Assembly: GCF_000274605.1 (NCBI RefSeq)
Contig: NZ_AKNV01000005.1
Span: forward strand, 1 to 64,000
DNA: 64,000 bases
DNA from: Helicobacter pylori NQ4053
GTDB lineage: Bacteria; Campylobacterota; Campylobacteria; Campylobacterales; Helicobacteraceae
Reading direction: 5' to 3'
Below, piece by piece: positions 47,233 to 55,890 of the stretch. Positions within the stretch are counted from its first letter, which is position 1, and the number at the start of each line of letters is the position of its first letter. A program made the position numbers and the translations under genes. Under the pieces are notes generated by a model. It did no database searches. It had not been told where the DNA came from and saw only the letters and a program-made list of their open reading frames with translations.

Positions 47233-49457
47233 ATGAAAGAATCTTTTTACATAGAGGGAATGACTTGCACGGCGTGTTCTAGTGGGATTGAACGCTCTTT
47301 AGGGCGTAAGAGTTTTGTGAAAAAAATAGAAGTGAACCTTTTAAATAAGAGCGCTAACATTGAATTTAACGAAAACGAAACCAATTTAGACGAAATTTTT
47401 AAACTCATTGAAAAGCTAGGCTATAGCCCTAAAAAAACCCTCACAAAAGAAAAAAAGAATTTTTTAGCCCTAATGTTAAATTAGCGTTGGCGGTTATTTT
47501 CACGCTTTTTGTGGTGTATCTTTCTATGGGAGCGATGCTTAGTCCTAGCCTTTTACCTGAAAGCTTGCTTACGATTAACAACCATAGTAATTTTTTAAAC
47601 GCATGCTTACAGCTTATAGGCACGCTCATTGTCATGCATTGGGGGAGGGATTTTTACATTCAAGGGTTTAAAGCCTTATGGCACAGACAACCTAACATGA
47701 GTAGCCTTATCGCCATAGGCACAAGCGCCGCTTTAGTTTCAAGCCTGTGGCAATTGTATTTCGTTTATACGAATCAGTGGTCTTATGGGCATTATTATTT
47801 TGAAAGCGTGTGCGTGATTTTAACGTTTGTGATGGTGGGCAAACGCATTGAAAATGTTTCTAAAGACAAAGCCTTAGACGCTATGCAAGCCTTGATGAAA
47901 AACGCCCCAAAAACCGCCCTTAAAATGCAAAATAACCAACAGATTGAGGTTTTAGTGGATAGCATTGTGGTGGGGGATATTCTAAAAGTCCTCCCTGGAA
48001 GCGCGATTGCGGTGGATGGTGAAATCATAGAGGGCGAAGGGGAATTAGATGAGAGCATGTTAAGCGGTGAAGCGTTGCCGGTTTATAAAAAAGTCGGCGA
48101 TAAAGTCTTTTCAGGGACATTCAATAGCCACACGAGTTTTTTAATGAAAGCCACGCAAGATAACAAAAACAGCACCTTGTCTCAAATTATAGAAATGATC
48201 CATAACGCTCAAAGCTCAAAGGCAGAGATTTCTCGCTTAGCGGATAAGGTTTCAAGCGTGTTTGTGCCAAGCGTGATCGCTATCGCTATTTTAGCGTTTG
48301 TGGTGTGGCTCATCATCGCGCCTAAACCCGATTTTTGGTGGAATTTTGGAATCGCTTTAGAAGTGTTTGTATCGGTTTTAGTGATTTCTTGCCCTTGTGC
48401 TTTAGGATTGGCTACGCCTATGAGCATTTTAGTAGCGAACCAAAAAGCGAGTTCTTTAGGCTTATTTTTTAAAGACGCTAAAAGTTTAGAAAAAGCAAGG
48501 CTAGTCAATACGATCGTTTTTGATAAAACCGGCACGCTCACTAACGGCAAGCCCGTCGTTAAAAGCGTTCATTCTAAAATAGAATTATTAGAGCTATTGA
48601 GTTTAGCGGGCAGTATTGAAAAGAGCAGCGAGCATGTCATCGCTAAAGGGATTGTAGAATACGCCAAAGAGCGTAACGCTCCCTTAAAAGAAATGAGTGA
48701 AGTTAAAGTGAAAACGGGTTTTGGCATCAGCGCTAAAACAGATTATCAAGGCGCTAAAGAGATCATTAAAGTAGGCAATGGCGAATTTTTTAACCCTATT
48801 AACACGCTAGAAATTCAAGAAAACGGGATTTTAGTGTTTGTGGGTAGAGTGATCAATGAAAAAGAAGACGAGCTTTTAGGGGCGTTTGTTTTAGAAGATT
48901 TGCCCAAAAAAGGCGTGAAAGAGCATATCGCTCAAATCAAAAAATTAGGCATTAACACTTTTCTTTTAAGCGGGGACAATAGAGAGAATGTCCAAAAATG
49001 CGCGCTTGAATTAGGGATTGATGGTTATATCAGCAACGCTAAACCACAAGACAAGCTCAACAAGATTAAAGAGCTTAAGGAAAAAGGGCAGATCGTGATG
49101 ATGGTGGGCGATGGCTTGAATGACGCCCCTAGCCTTGCTATGAGCGATGTGGCGGTGGTGATGGCTAAAGGGAGCGATGTGAGCGTGCAAGCAGCGGACA
49201 TTGTGAGTTTTAACAACGATATTAAATCGGTTTATAGTGCGATTAAATTAAGCCAGGCGACCATTAAAAATATCAAAGAAAATTTGTTTTGGGCTTTTTG
49301 TTATAATAGCGTGTTTATCCCTTTAGCTTGTGGGGTTCTTTATAAGGCTAATATCATGTTAAGCCCGGCGATTGCGGGTTTAGCGATGAGCTTAAGCTCT
49401 GTGAGTGTGGTTTTAAACTCCCAAAGGCTAAGGAATTTTAAAATTAAGGATCGTTGA
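47233..49457 (+). pseudogene. copA: Copper-exporting P1B-ATPase CopA, apparent frameshift
   Basis: Frame 1 (47233-47484) holds the N-terminal metal-binding domain (EGMTCTACSSGIERSL) and then stops after NFLALMLN. Frame 2 continues from about 47458 to 49457 with eight membrane helices and all P-type motifs: SGEALP, SCPCALGLATPMS (metal site), DKTGTLTNGKP (phospho-Asp) and MVGDGLNDAPSLAMSD. The frame changes in an A7 run (47450-47456); A8 would give KEKKEFFSPNVKLALAVIF and an intact protein of about 741 residues. Without it, only a form lacking the metal-binding domain could be made from a TTG at 47487. Could be mutation, slippage/phase change or sequencing error. Paired with copP. Confidence 0.88.
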
Positions 49458-49658
49458 ATGAAAGTTACTTTTCAAGTGCCAAGCATTACTTGCAGCCATT
49501 GCGTGGATAAGATTGAAAAATTTGTGGGCGAAATTGAAGGCGTGAGCTTTATTGATGCGAGCGTGGAAAAAAAGAGCGTGGTTGTAGAGTTTGACGCTCC
49601 AGCGACACAGGATTTGATTAAAGAAGCCTTATTGGATGCGGGGCAAGAAGTAATATAA
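49458..49658 (+). CDS. copP: Copper-binding chaperone-like protein CopP
   Basis: 66 residues, a single heavy-metal-associated domain with ITCSHCVDKIEKFVGEI (CxxC, residues 12-15). The ATG follows the copA stop with no gap. Binds copper and is thought to pass it to CopA or control it. Confidence 0.94.
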   Translation: MKVTFQVPSITCSHCVDKIEKFVGEIEGVSFIDASVEKKSVVVEFDAPATQDLIKEALLDAGQEVI

Positions 49659-49808
49659 TAAAGGTAGTGTGATATAGAAGTAGCGGGTTAAATACCGCAA
49701 CATTCAAAAGGGTTGTTGTCTTTTAATGCTTTGTTTGGGTGTTTTTACGCCCTTCAATGGTGATTTATCATAACAATAAGAGAAAGAAATTATCGCATTT
49801 TCCTTTTC

Positions 49809-50169
49809 TCATTTCCATTTTTGATACAAACGAATCTGCTTGTTCAAGCTGCTAATTACACCACCAATAAAAGAAAGGGAGCTGCGAGATAGATTGCTTC
49901 TGCATTGCGAACGAATAAGTTCACAGATTTTAACAAACAATATGCATAGCTCATTAGGTTTCATATTGCCAACATTGCATAAGCCTTGTATGCATTCAAT
50001 AGGGACACGAATACGGGGGTTACCATCTTTTAAGTCATTGTCTAATCGCTGTGTTAAGCCATCCATACCCTTTTGGACCCTTTTGGATTATCTCATGCAT
50101 TCTTTCTAAAACACAATATTCCCTTGCTAAAAAAAGAATAAGATGAATGCATGATGCGAAGTCTATTGC
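49809..50169 (-). pseudogene. Gene remnant split by a 10-bp tandem duplication
   Basis: On the minus strand a frame runs ...FLAREYCVLERMHEIIQKG, then is shifted by an extra copy of ACCCTTTTGG (plus-strand 50067-50076 and 50077-50086); sense continues as MDGLTQRLDNDLKDGNPRIR, GLCNVGNMKPNELCI to a stop at 49809. Deleting one 10-bp unit joins both parts. No start codon with a ribosome site lies upstream and a stop lies at 50170-50172, so it looks like the 3' end of a lost gene. Family not recognised. The rest of 49659-50316 holds only a GCGG/CCGC hairpin near 49690. Confidence 0.5.
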
Positions 50170-50316
50170 TTATGTTATATAGCCTCTTTGTTAAGTCAGG
50201 TAATAATAAATAAAGATTTTTAATGTCTGGCATGACTATCTTTTATTTGAGGCTATCATATTTATCATGCGTTGCCTTAAAACGCTATGAGATCTTTTGG
50301 TAAGGCTTACCCATTC

Positions 50317-51633
50317 CTACACAAATTTCACTAAGATCATCCCGCTAAACGCGTTGTTTTTATAAAATTCTATGCGATAGATCCTTTCTTGCTTGTCCAA
50401 TGAAAAGCGTTTTTGGAAATCTTTAAATCTAATCGTATAGCCCATTTCATTAGGCTTACTTTCATTAGAAACGCTAAAACCAATCACATTCGCGCGGATA
50501 TTATCCATAGCATGGATATAAAAACTCTCTTTCACTTCAACCACGCTCCCTATTTTAACCATTTGATCCTTATTGTCAATTTGCATTTTCACTTCTTCTA
50601 AAGAAGGATCAAACTCTATGTAAAAGGGCGATAATCGTGTCATGAGCTTGTTGCCGTATTTTAAAAACACTTCTTGTTTGTTTTTGACTAGCCCCACAAT
50701 GTAAGCGTTGCTCTCTATGGGGATTTGCGGGATTTTAGTGTTGTGGGGTAAGGGGAAATGATTGAGTTTAGGGCGTAAGTTAAAAAGGGGCATTTTAGGC
50801 AGAGAGCTGATTTTTGCCCATAAGCTTTTATCGTTGATTAGGGCATGCACGCTGTTAGGGTTAAGCTCAAAATCGCGCTTAAAAGGGATATTGAGCTGAT
50901 TGAGTAAGCCCTCAATGGCTTGCAAATGGTAAAACACCCTTGACGCTAAAGGGAGCTCTTTGCTGGCTTCATTGGCAAAAGCGCTCTTTTTTTGGTTGAT
51001 TGCATAAAAAGTTAGGGCTTTTTGCATTTCTGTATCGCCTTGAGCGGTGTGCGTGTTTTTTAAATGATACTCCTCAATGGGGTGCAATAAATGGGCGTTG
51101 ATGCTCTCAATCGTATTGTTTGCAAAAGCAAGCAAATTAGGGAATTTCGCCCCTTTAACTTCATCTTGATCAATAATAAAGCAATTCCCCCAGCGCTTAG
51201 GATTGAGCGTCGCATCAACATAAACAGGGCGATAATACCCACCGCCATCATGCAAATGCAAGACAGCATCCACGCTAGGCTTTGCAATCAAGGATTTGAT
51301 TTCTTGGATAGTGGGGTATTCAGGGTCATTCTTGTCTAAAGCGGCAAATTTGCGGTTCATATCCCCATACAAGCCCCTATGATTTCTTAACATGGAAGGC
51401 TTATTCAATACGGGAACCACTTCCACCAAGCCTTTTAAAACGCTATAGTGCATTAAAAACAAATTAGTTGCATTAAACCCTCCAGGCTCATCGCCTTGAA
51501 TCCCTGCTAAAAGCAACAAATGGGGGGCTTTGTCTCTGTCTTCTACATTTGTAGGGGCTTTTTCTATCATCTCTATCGCATGCAAAAACACCCAAGAATA
51601 CAAGCCCCACACCAAAAGCCATATTTTTTTCAT
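50317..51633 (-). CDS. csd4: Peptidoglycan D,L-carboxypeptidase Csd4
   Basis: 438 residues with a signal sequence (about 1-18). M14 carboxypeptidase fold: LLAGIQGDEPGGFNATNLF has Gln-Gly-Asp-Glu in place of the usual His-x-x-Glu, and VLHLHDGGGYYRP gives the His ligand. The Gln zinc ligand is a known feature of H. pylori Csd4, which trims muropeptide tripeptides to dipeptides and is needed for helical cell shape. A minus-strand -10 (TATAAT, 51670-51675) lies upstream. HP1075. Confidence 0.92.
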   Translation of the reverse strand: MKKIWLLVWGLYSWVFLHAIEMIEKAPTNVEDRDKAPHLLLLAGIQGDEPGGFNATNLFLMHYSVLKGLVEVVPVLNKPSMLRNHRGLYGDMNRKFAALDKNDPEYPTIQEIKSLIAKPSVDAVLHLHDGGGYYRPVYVDATLNPKRWGNCFIIDQDEVKGAKFPNLLAFANNTIESINAHLLHPIEEYHLKNTHTAQGDTEMQKALTFYAINQKKSAFANEASKELPLASRVFYHLQAIEGLLNQLNIPFKRDFELNPNSVHALINDKSLWAKISSLPKMPLFNLRPKLNHFPLPHNTKIPQIPIESNAYIVGLVKNKQEVFLKYGNKLMTRLSPFYIEFDPSLEEVKMQIDNKDQMVKIGSVVEVKESFYIHAMDNIRANVIGFSVSNESKPNEMGYTIRFKDFQKRFSLDKQERIYRIEFYKNNAFSGMILVKFV

Positions 51634-51720
51634 CCAATCTCTCTACTATTTAAAACTAAAAGATCGCTAATTATACCTAAAAACCTTTTTAAGGGTGTTT
51701 TTTAAAATTTCCATAAAAAA

Positions 51721-51736
51721 GGAACGAAAAATGCTT
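51721..51736 (+). promoter_or_regulatory. Sigma-54 promoter of the HP1076-type gene
   Basis: GGAACGAAAAATGCTT has GG (51721-51722) and GC (51733-51734) ten bases apart, as in the RpoN -24/-12 elements of flaB and other class 2 flagellar genes. Transcription would start near 51746. Confidence 0.65.
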
Positions 51737-51768
51737 GTGAATGATCAATTCTATTTAAAAGGTTTTTT

Positions 51769-52284
51769 ATGGATATTTTAAAAACTCTTCAAAAGCATTT
51801 GGGCGGTGTTGAAACAAGCGATTTTAAAACTAATGCGATAGAAAAATCCCAACAAATCGCCAAATTTAGTAGGGACATGAAAAATATAAACGAGAGCGTT
51901 GGAGCGTTACAAGTCTTGCAAATCGCTTGCAAAAAGCTTTTCAATAAGAGCATGGGTTTAGAAGATAAAGACGCTTTGCAAGCTTCTATCATCAAACAAG
52001 AATTGCGAGAAATTGTAGAAAATTGCCAGTTTTTAGCCTCCCCTTTGTTTGACACCCAGCTCAACATTGCAATCAATGATGAAGTTTTTTCCATGATTGT
52101 GGCTAATCCTTTGAATTTATTGGAAAATGTGGGCGAATTTCAAGCTTATTTGGAAGAAAAATTAAACGAAATTAAGGAATTATTAGGTTATTTGAGTGAA
52201 AGCCTTTCAAACCCTAAAGCCTTTACGCCAAGTTTTTCAAATAAAAACCTTAAAGATTTGTTGAACGATAACTTGAGGGCTTAA
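51769..52284 (+). CDS. Flagellar co-chaperone (HP1076, FliS partner)
   Basis: 171 residues, predicted all-helical, no signal peptide. HP1076 is known to bind FliS and act as a co-chaperone for flagellin export. Visible segments: NAIEKSQQIAKFSRDMKNIN, VGALQVLQIACKKLFNKSM. AAAAGG lies six bases before the ATG. The sigma-54-type promoter agrees with a class 2 flagellar gene. Confidence 0.82.
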   Translation: MDILKTLQKHLGGVETSDFKTNAIEKSQQIAKFSRDMKNINESVGALQVLQIACKKLFNKSMGLEDKDALQASIIKQELREIVENCQFLASPLFDTQLNIAINDEVFSMIVANPLNLLENVGEFQAYLEEKLNEIKELLGYLSESLSNPKAFTPSFSNKNLKDLLNDNLRA

Positions 52285-52287
52285 AAT

Positions 52288-53283
52288 CTAGCCTTCTAGT
52301 TTAGAAAATTTGATTTTCCATAAGAAGAATGAGCCTAAAAACGCTATCACGAATAAGCCCACTAAATAATAGCCCAAGTCTGTAAATTCCAGGCTCTGTA
52401 GGGCGCTTAAAAGGCGGTTTTCAAATTTTAAATGGAGTTTCTCGCTAACGACTTGAAAAAGCTCAATCAACCCGATAAAAAGCGCGATAAACACGCTTAA
52501 GGCTGTAATGGAGATGTTGTAGTAGATTTTCCTTAAAGGGGTTTTGAACGCCCAATCATACGCCTTGAGCATGAACGCCCCATCTAATGTGTCAAACAAA
52601 CTCATGCCAGCGGCAAAAAGAATGGGTAAAGAGAGCATGCCCACCACACTCACTTTAATCGCGCTGCTAGAGAGGGCCAAAAGCGCGATTTCACTAGCGG
52701 TATCAAAACCTAGCCCAAAAAGAAAACCCACAGGATAAATGTGCCACGACTTGGAAACGAAATTAAACAAGGGCTTAAAAAAGCGGTTGAGTAAGCCCCT
52801 ACTCGTTAAAAGCCGTTCAATCTCTTCATTTTGTTGCTGGCTCAAGCTTTCATTAGAATGCGATTTTTTGAATATTTTTAATAAATCCAAGAGAATAATC
52901 GCATTCAATAGCCCTATAATGAGCAAGAAAAGCCCAGAAACTAAAGTCCCCACTACCCCCCCTATTTCTTCTAGCATCGGCGTGTGCTCTTTGGCCCAAG
53001 CGATCGCAAACGCGCTGATGATGGTCATTAAAATCACCACGCTTGAATGCCCCATAGAAAAGTAAAACCCCACACCATAGGCGTTTTTGCCTTGTTGGGT
53101 GAGCTTTCTAATGGTGTTGTCTATGCAAGCGATGTGATCCGCATCAAACGCATGCTTTGCCCCTAGCATGTAAGCCATAGACGCCGCCGCATAAAACGAA
53201 GCGTTATTGGCCATAAAGAGCAACGCTAAACCTAATGCATGCAAGAACACAATCGCTAAAAAATAAGGAAACCACAATTTCAC
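52288..53283 (-). CDS. nixA: High-affinity nickel permease NixA
   Basis: 331 residues, eight membrane helices, NiCoT family. The helix II signature GAKHAFDADHIACIDNTIRK (His-x4-Asp-His) and GLGFDTASEIALL are present. Imports Ni for urease and hydrogenase. Start GTG after AAAAGGCGTGCT. A NikR-type operator lies 21-45 bases upstream. Confidence 0.95.
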   Translation of the reverse strand: MKLWFPYFLAIVFLHALGLALLFMANNASFYAAASMAYMLGAKHAFDADHIACIDNTIRKLTQQGKNAYGVGFYFSMGHSSVVILMTIISAFAIAWAKEHTPMLEEIGGVVGTLVSGLFLLIIGLLNAIILLDLLKIFKKSHSNESLSQQQNEEIERLLTSRGLLNRFFKPLFNFVSKSWHIYPVGFLFGLGFDTASEIALLALSSSAIKVSVVGMLSLPILFAAGMSLFDTLDGAFMLKAYDWAFKTPLRKIYYNISITALSVFIALFIGLIELFQVVSEKLHLKFENRLLSALQSLEFTDLGYYLVGLFVIAFLGSFFLWKIKFSKLEG

Positions 53284-53303
53284 AGCACGCCTTTTTGTAA
53301 AAA

Positions 53304-53328
53304 TAATATTTTTTGGATAATTGTAATA
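53304..53328 (-). promoter_or_regulatory. NikR-type operator upstream of nixA
   Basis: TAATA (53304-53308), 15 bases, TAATA (53324-53328) fits TRWYA-N15-TRWYA exactly. Ni-NikR represses nixA in H. pylori. It sits between nixA and the end of the TOPRIM gene. Confidence 0.6.
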
Positions 53329-53340
53329 TATTTTGTTAAA

Positions 53341-54030
53341 TTAGAAAATTTTAGGATTTATTTTTTGATCATTTTCTGAAAATTGCTCTAAAAAATTTTT
53401 AAGGGGATTGAGAAGTTCTGATTCAAACTTGATGGCTTTTTTTAATTTTTCATAGTCTTCTTCATATTCATTCTTTACTTTACCTCCTATATTATCAAAA
53501 ATATTTTTTTTGGTATATAGATATTCTAATCCAAGTGCTTCTAAATAGGCATACCACTTATTTTTTCTTATGTTTTTAATCGGTTTGTAATGTTCTGTCT
53601 TTTTAATACAATCCAAATAGCCTTCAAAACAATTTATAAACTCTTTGTGGTTAGCAATTTTTAATAATAGGGTTTCTAAATCACCATCATCTTGATTATT
53701 AGGGAATAAAAAGATTTGTTCTCTTGGAAAATCAATCCTTTTTTCTTTGAATTTTTCACGAATATACTTAAGCTTATTATCAAAACCTGCATCGCTTTCT
53801 TGACTCTCTTTCTTGTCTGCATCAAAAATAATACACACTTGTTTATATGTTTGATGTTCATTATTTAAAATTTTTCTAATCTTTTCCGGAAATTCACCTG
53901 AAATGAGCTTATCTTTACCTTCTATATCAAGCATATCAAAATGATCCTGGCATTTCAAAAAATTAAGATACCAACCTAGAAAGTTTCTATCACTTTTTCC
54001 TTCTGTATAAATAAGTATCTTTTTACTCAT
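53341..54030 (-). CDS. TOPRIM-domain protein (DUF3226-like), partner of ATPase
   Basis: About 229 residues from MSKKILIYTEGKSDRNFLGW. TOPRIM motifs: YTEGKSD (catalytic Glu near 10), IIFDADKKE (Asp-x-Asp near 75-77). IFLFPNNQDDGDLETLLLKI is the DUF3226-type extension. A longer in-frame start exists but lies deep inside the ATPase gene. ATG overlaps the ATPase stop by eight bases (ATGAGTAA), so the pair is translationally coupled. Split ATPase + TOPRIM pairs are known in anti-phage systems (PARIS AriA/AriB; fused in OLD and Gabija GajA). More AT-rich than its neighbours. Role here inferred, not shown. Confidence 0.75.
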   Translation of the reverse strand: MSKKILIYTEGKSDRNFLGWYLNFLKCQDHFDMLDIEGKDKLISGEFPEKIRKILNNEHQTYKQVCIIFDADKKESQESDAGFDNKLKYIREKFKEKRIDFPREQIFLFPNNQDDGDLETLLLKIANHKEFINCFEGYLDCIKKTEHYKPIKNIRKNKWYAYLEALGLEYLYTKKNIFDNIGGKVKNEYEEDYEKLKKAIKFESELLNPLKNFLEQFSENDQKINPKIF

Positions 54031-55207
54031 AATTATTTTCTTTAAACCTTTCTTTACCTCCAAAAAGATTGGCACAATTCCTGAAATAAAGAGATAGATT
54101 TTCTCCATAATAAGGCTCTGCAACGATTGAACTGCTGTTTTTTTCTAAGCAAAACAATTTAGTCTGATGAGCAAAATCTTTTTCTTTGATAACTTGGTCT
54201 AAAATTTCTACAAATTCTTGGCTGTGGGTAGTCATAAACACTTGCAAATTACGATCTTTGTTATTATTAATAAAATCAATAATCTTTTCTAACAATAATC
54301 TCATGCGGGAAAAATGCAAGCCATTTTCCACTTCGTCAATATAGATCGTTGTTGCGTTATTGGCAATAAAAGCGCTCATAATATGCAAATATTTCATCAA
54401 ACCATCGCCAAACATAGATAGGGGGACTTTTTCTTTGATATTTTTCACCTCTAATTTGAGTTGGTTGTTAGCATTAAATCTAATAGCTTGAATGTTTTTA
54501 TCAAATTGGTTAAGGCTTTGATTCAGCCTTTTTTCTAGTTGATTGTCATCAAGAATCTTACGCACTGCTTGAATGATATTGGGATTCATAATATGGATAG
54601 CATTAGAATTTATAACATCTCGCTTGCGAGCAACATCGCTAGGCGTTATGATGGCGGCGCTTTCAAAGGGTAAAAGTTTTTGCGATTGGTTGGGCTCAAA
54701 ATTCTTAAATTGCCTGTTGTAGCTTGACTGATTAGGAATTGGTGGGAAATTGGGAATTCTAGCAATATTTAAATAGTCGTTATAGATTTCTTCTTTATCT
54801 TTTTTAAAAATGAACTTAAGTTGTGAGAATGCTTGTGCTTGTTCTGCTGTGGGTATTATTTGCGACTCTCTTACTTTTTGATTCTCATTGGTTATGAGCT
54901 CTATTTGCAAATCTAATGTCTGATTGTTGTCTGAAGTTGTAGTGATTCGTATTGGTTTTCTAGTGTTTAAATTATAAAACATCAAGTTTTGTGATTCTGT
55001 CGTTAAAGGTTCTTTGCGTATATTATCATAAATCTCCAATATATTAGTGCATGGGTGCATGTCTTTTCCCACTAAACAATATAACACCTCTAACAAATTA
55101 GACTTTCCCGCATTGTTTTCACCAGTGATAATGTTAAGCTTGGTAAAACCATCAATTGTAGTGTCCTTAAAATTCTTAAAGTTTTTGATGCGAACAGACT
55201 GAATCAT
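54023..55207 (-). CDS. ABC-type/OLD-like AAA ATPase
   Basis: 394 residues. Motifs: NFKNFKDTTIDGFTKLNIIT then GENNAGKSNLLEVLYCLVG (Walker A, about 30), MFGDGLMKYLHIMSAFI (signature-like, about 268), TIYIDEVENGLHFSRM (Walker B, about 297) and MTTHSQEFVEI (His switch). The insert between Walker A and signature (about 60-260) is large and variable, as in OLD/RecF/Smc-like defence ATPases. A -10 TATAAT (minus, 55250-55255) drives it; the TOPRIM gene follows. Likely an accessory, perhaps defence, gene. HP1079-like. Confidence 0.78.
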   Translation of the reverse strand: MIQSVRIKNFKNFKDTTIDGFTKLNIITGENNAGKSNLLEVLYCLVGKDMHPCTNILEIYDNIRKEPLTTESQNLMFYNLNTRKPIRITTTSDNNQTLDLQIELITNENQKVRESQIIPTAEQAQAFSQLKFIFKKDKEEIYNDYLNIARIPNFPPIPNQSSYNRQFKNFEPNQSQKLLPFESAAIITPSDVARKRDVINSNAIHIMNPNIIQAVRKILDDNQLEKRLNQSLNQFDKNIQAIRFNANNQLKLEVKNIKEKVPLSMFGDGLMKYLHIMSAFIANNATTIYIDEVENGLHFSRMRLLLEKIIDFINNNKDRNLQVFMTTHSQEFVEILDQVIKEKDFAHQTKLFCLEKNSSSIVAEPYYGENLSLYFRNCANLFGGKERFKENNYE

Positions 55208-55249
55208 TGAACCCCTTTATCCAAGCAGAAATTGACGCTAAATTTTGAC

Positions 55250-55255
55250 ATTATA
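55250..55255 (-). promoter_or_regulatory. -10 box of the ATPase/TOPRIM pair
   Basis: Minus-strand TATAAT in GCGCTATAATGTC, 43 bases before the ATPase start. Confidence 0.5.
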
Positions 55256-55317
55256 GCGCATGCAATTACGACAAAATTTTAAAAGAACTTGAGAACAAAC
55301 GATCTGATGGAATCGGT

Positions 55318-55887
55318 TCATCTCTTTTCGTTCAAAAACCTGACCCATTCGTCTCTATCAATCAAAAGCACTTCGTTAGCTTGAGCCAGTTTTTGAGCGG
55401 CCTGCGTGAAGTAGCTGTTGGTGATCACGCAAGCTTTTTCGCAAGCGTAGTAAGCTTTAGAAGAGACCACCTCTTGAATGGCTTTGGGCGAAACTTTATG
55501 CGAGTAGCGTTTGGCTTGAACCGCCCATTTGACGCCATCTTTTTCTACAATCAAATCCGCTCCATAATCGCCGCTTTTTTGAGTGATTGTAACTTCAAAA
55601 CCCTTTGAAGTGAAAAAGACTTTGGAATATTCTTCAAATTCAAAGCCGTTCATGGCGTCTATTTTTTGCAAAATGCGTTTGAGTTGGCGCTTCTTATACG
55701 AAGAGATAACGCCTTGAAAAAGCACTAACATGGAAAAAACGCCAAGAAGCACGAACAATTTTAAAAGCAAATCATTAGCCGATGCAGCTAATTTCAATTC
55801 TAAGGCTTTTTCCAATAAAACATTCCATGCTAAATAAATCCCTACCGAAAACAAAATGACAAAAATAAAGAATAAAATCTTTTTCAT
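55318..55887 (-). CDS. Membrane-anchored Mrr-like nuclease
   Basis: 189 residues: two N-terminal membrane helices (about 3-22 and 42-62), then a restriction-endonuclease-like Mrr_cat domain: MNGFEFEEYSKVFFTSKGFE, SGDYGADLIVEKDGVKWAVQ with QAKRYSHKVS (D-x9-QxK catalytic core) and YFTQAAQKLAQANEVLLID. Mrr-type enzymes cut modified or foreign DNA. The stop is three bases before the lipoprotein gene upstream would end, so it shares direction with msbA and the lipoprotein gene. HP1080-like. Confidence 0.75.
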   Translation of the reverse strand: MKKILFFIFVILFSVGIYLAWNVLLEKALELKLAASANDLLLKLFVLLGVFSMLVLFQGVISSYKKRQLKRILQKIDAMNGFEFEEYSKVFFTSKGFEVTITQKSGDYGADLIVEKDGVKWAVQAKRYSHKVSPKAIQEVVSSKAYYACEKACVITNSYFTQAAQKLAQANEVLLIDRDEWVRFLNEKR

Positions 55888-55890
55888 GCC

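Noticed and set aside
53341..55207. Calling the ATPase/TOPRIM pair PARIS outright
   Set aside because: The TOPRIM protein looks DUF3226-like, not clearly DUF4435, and no search could be run.
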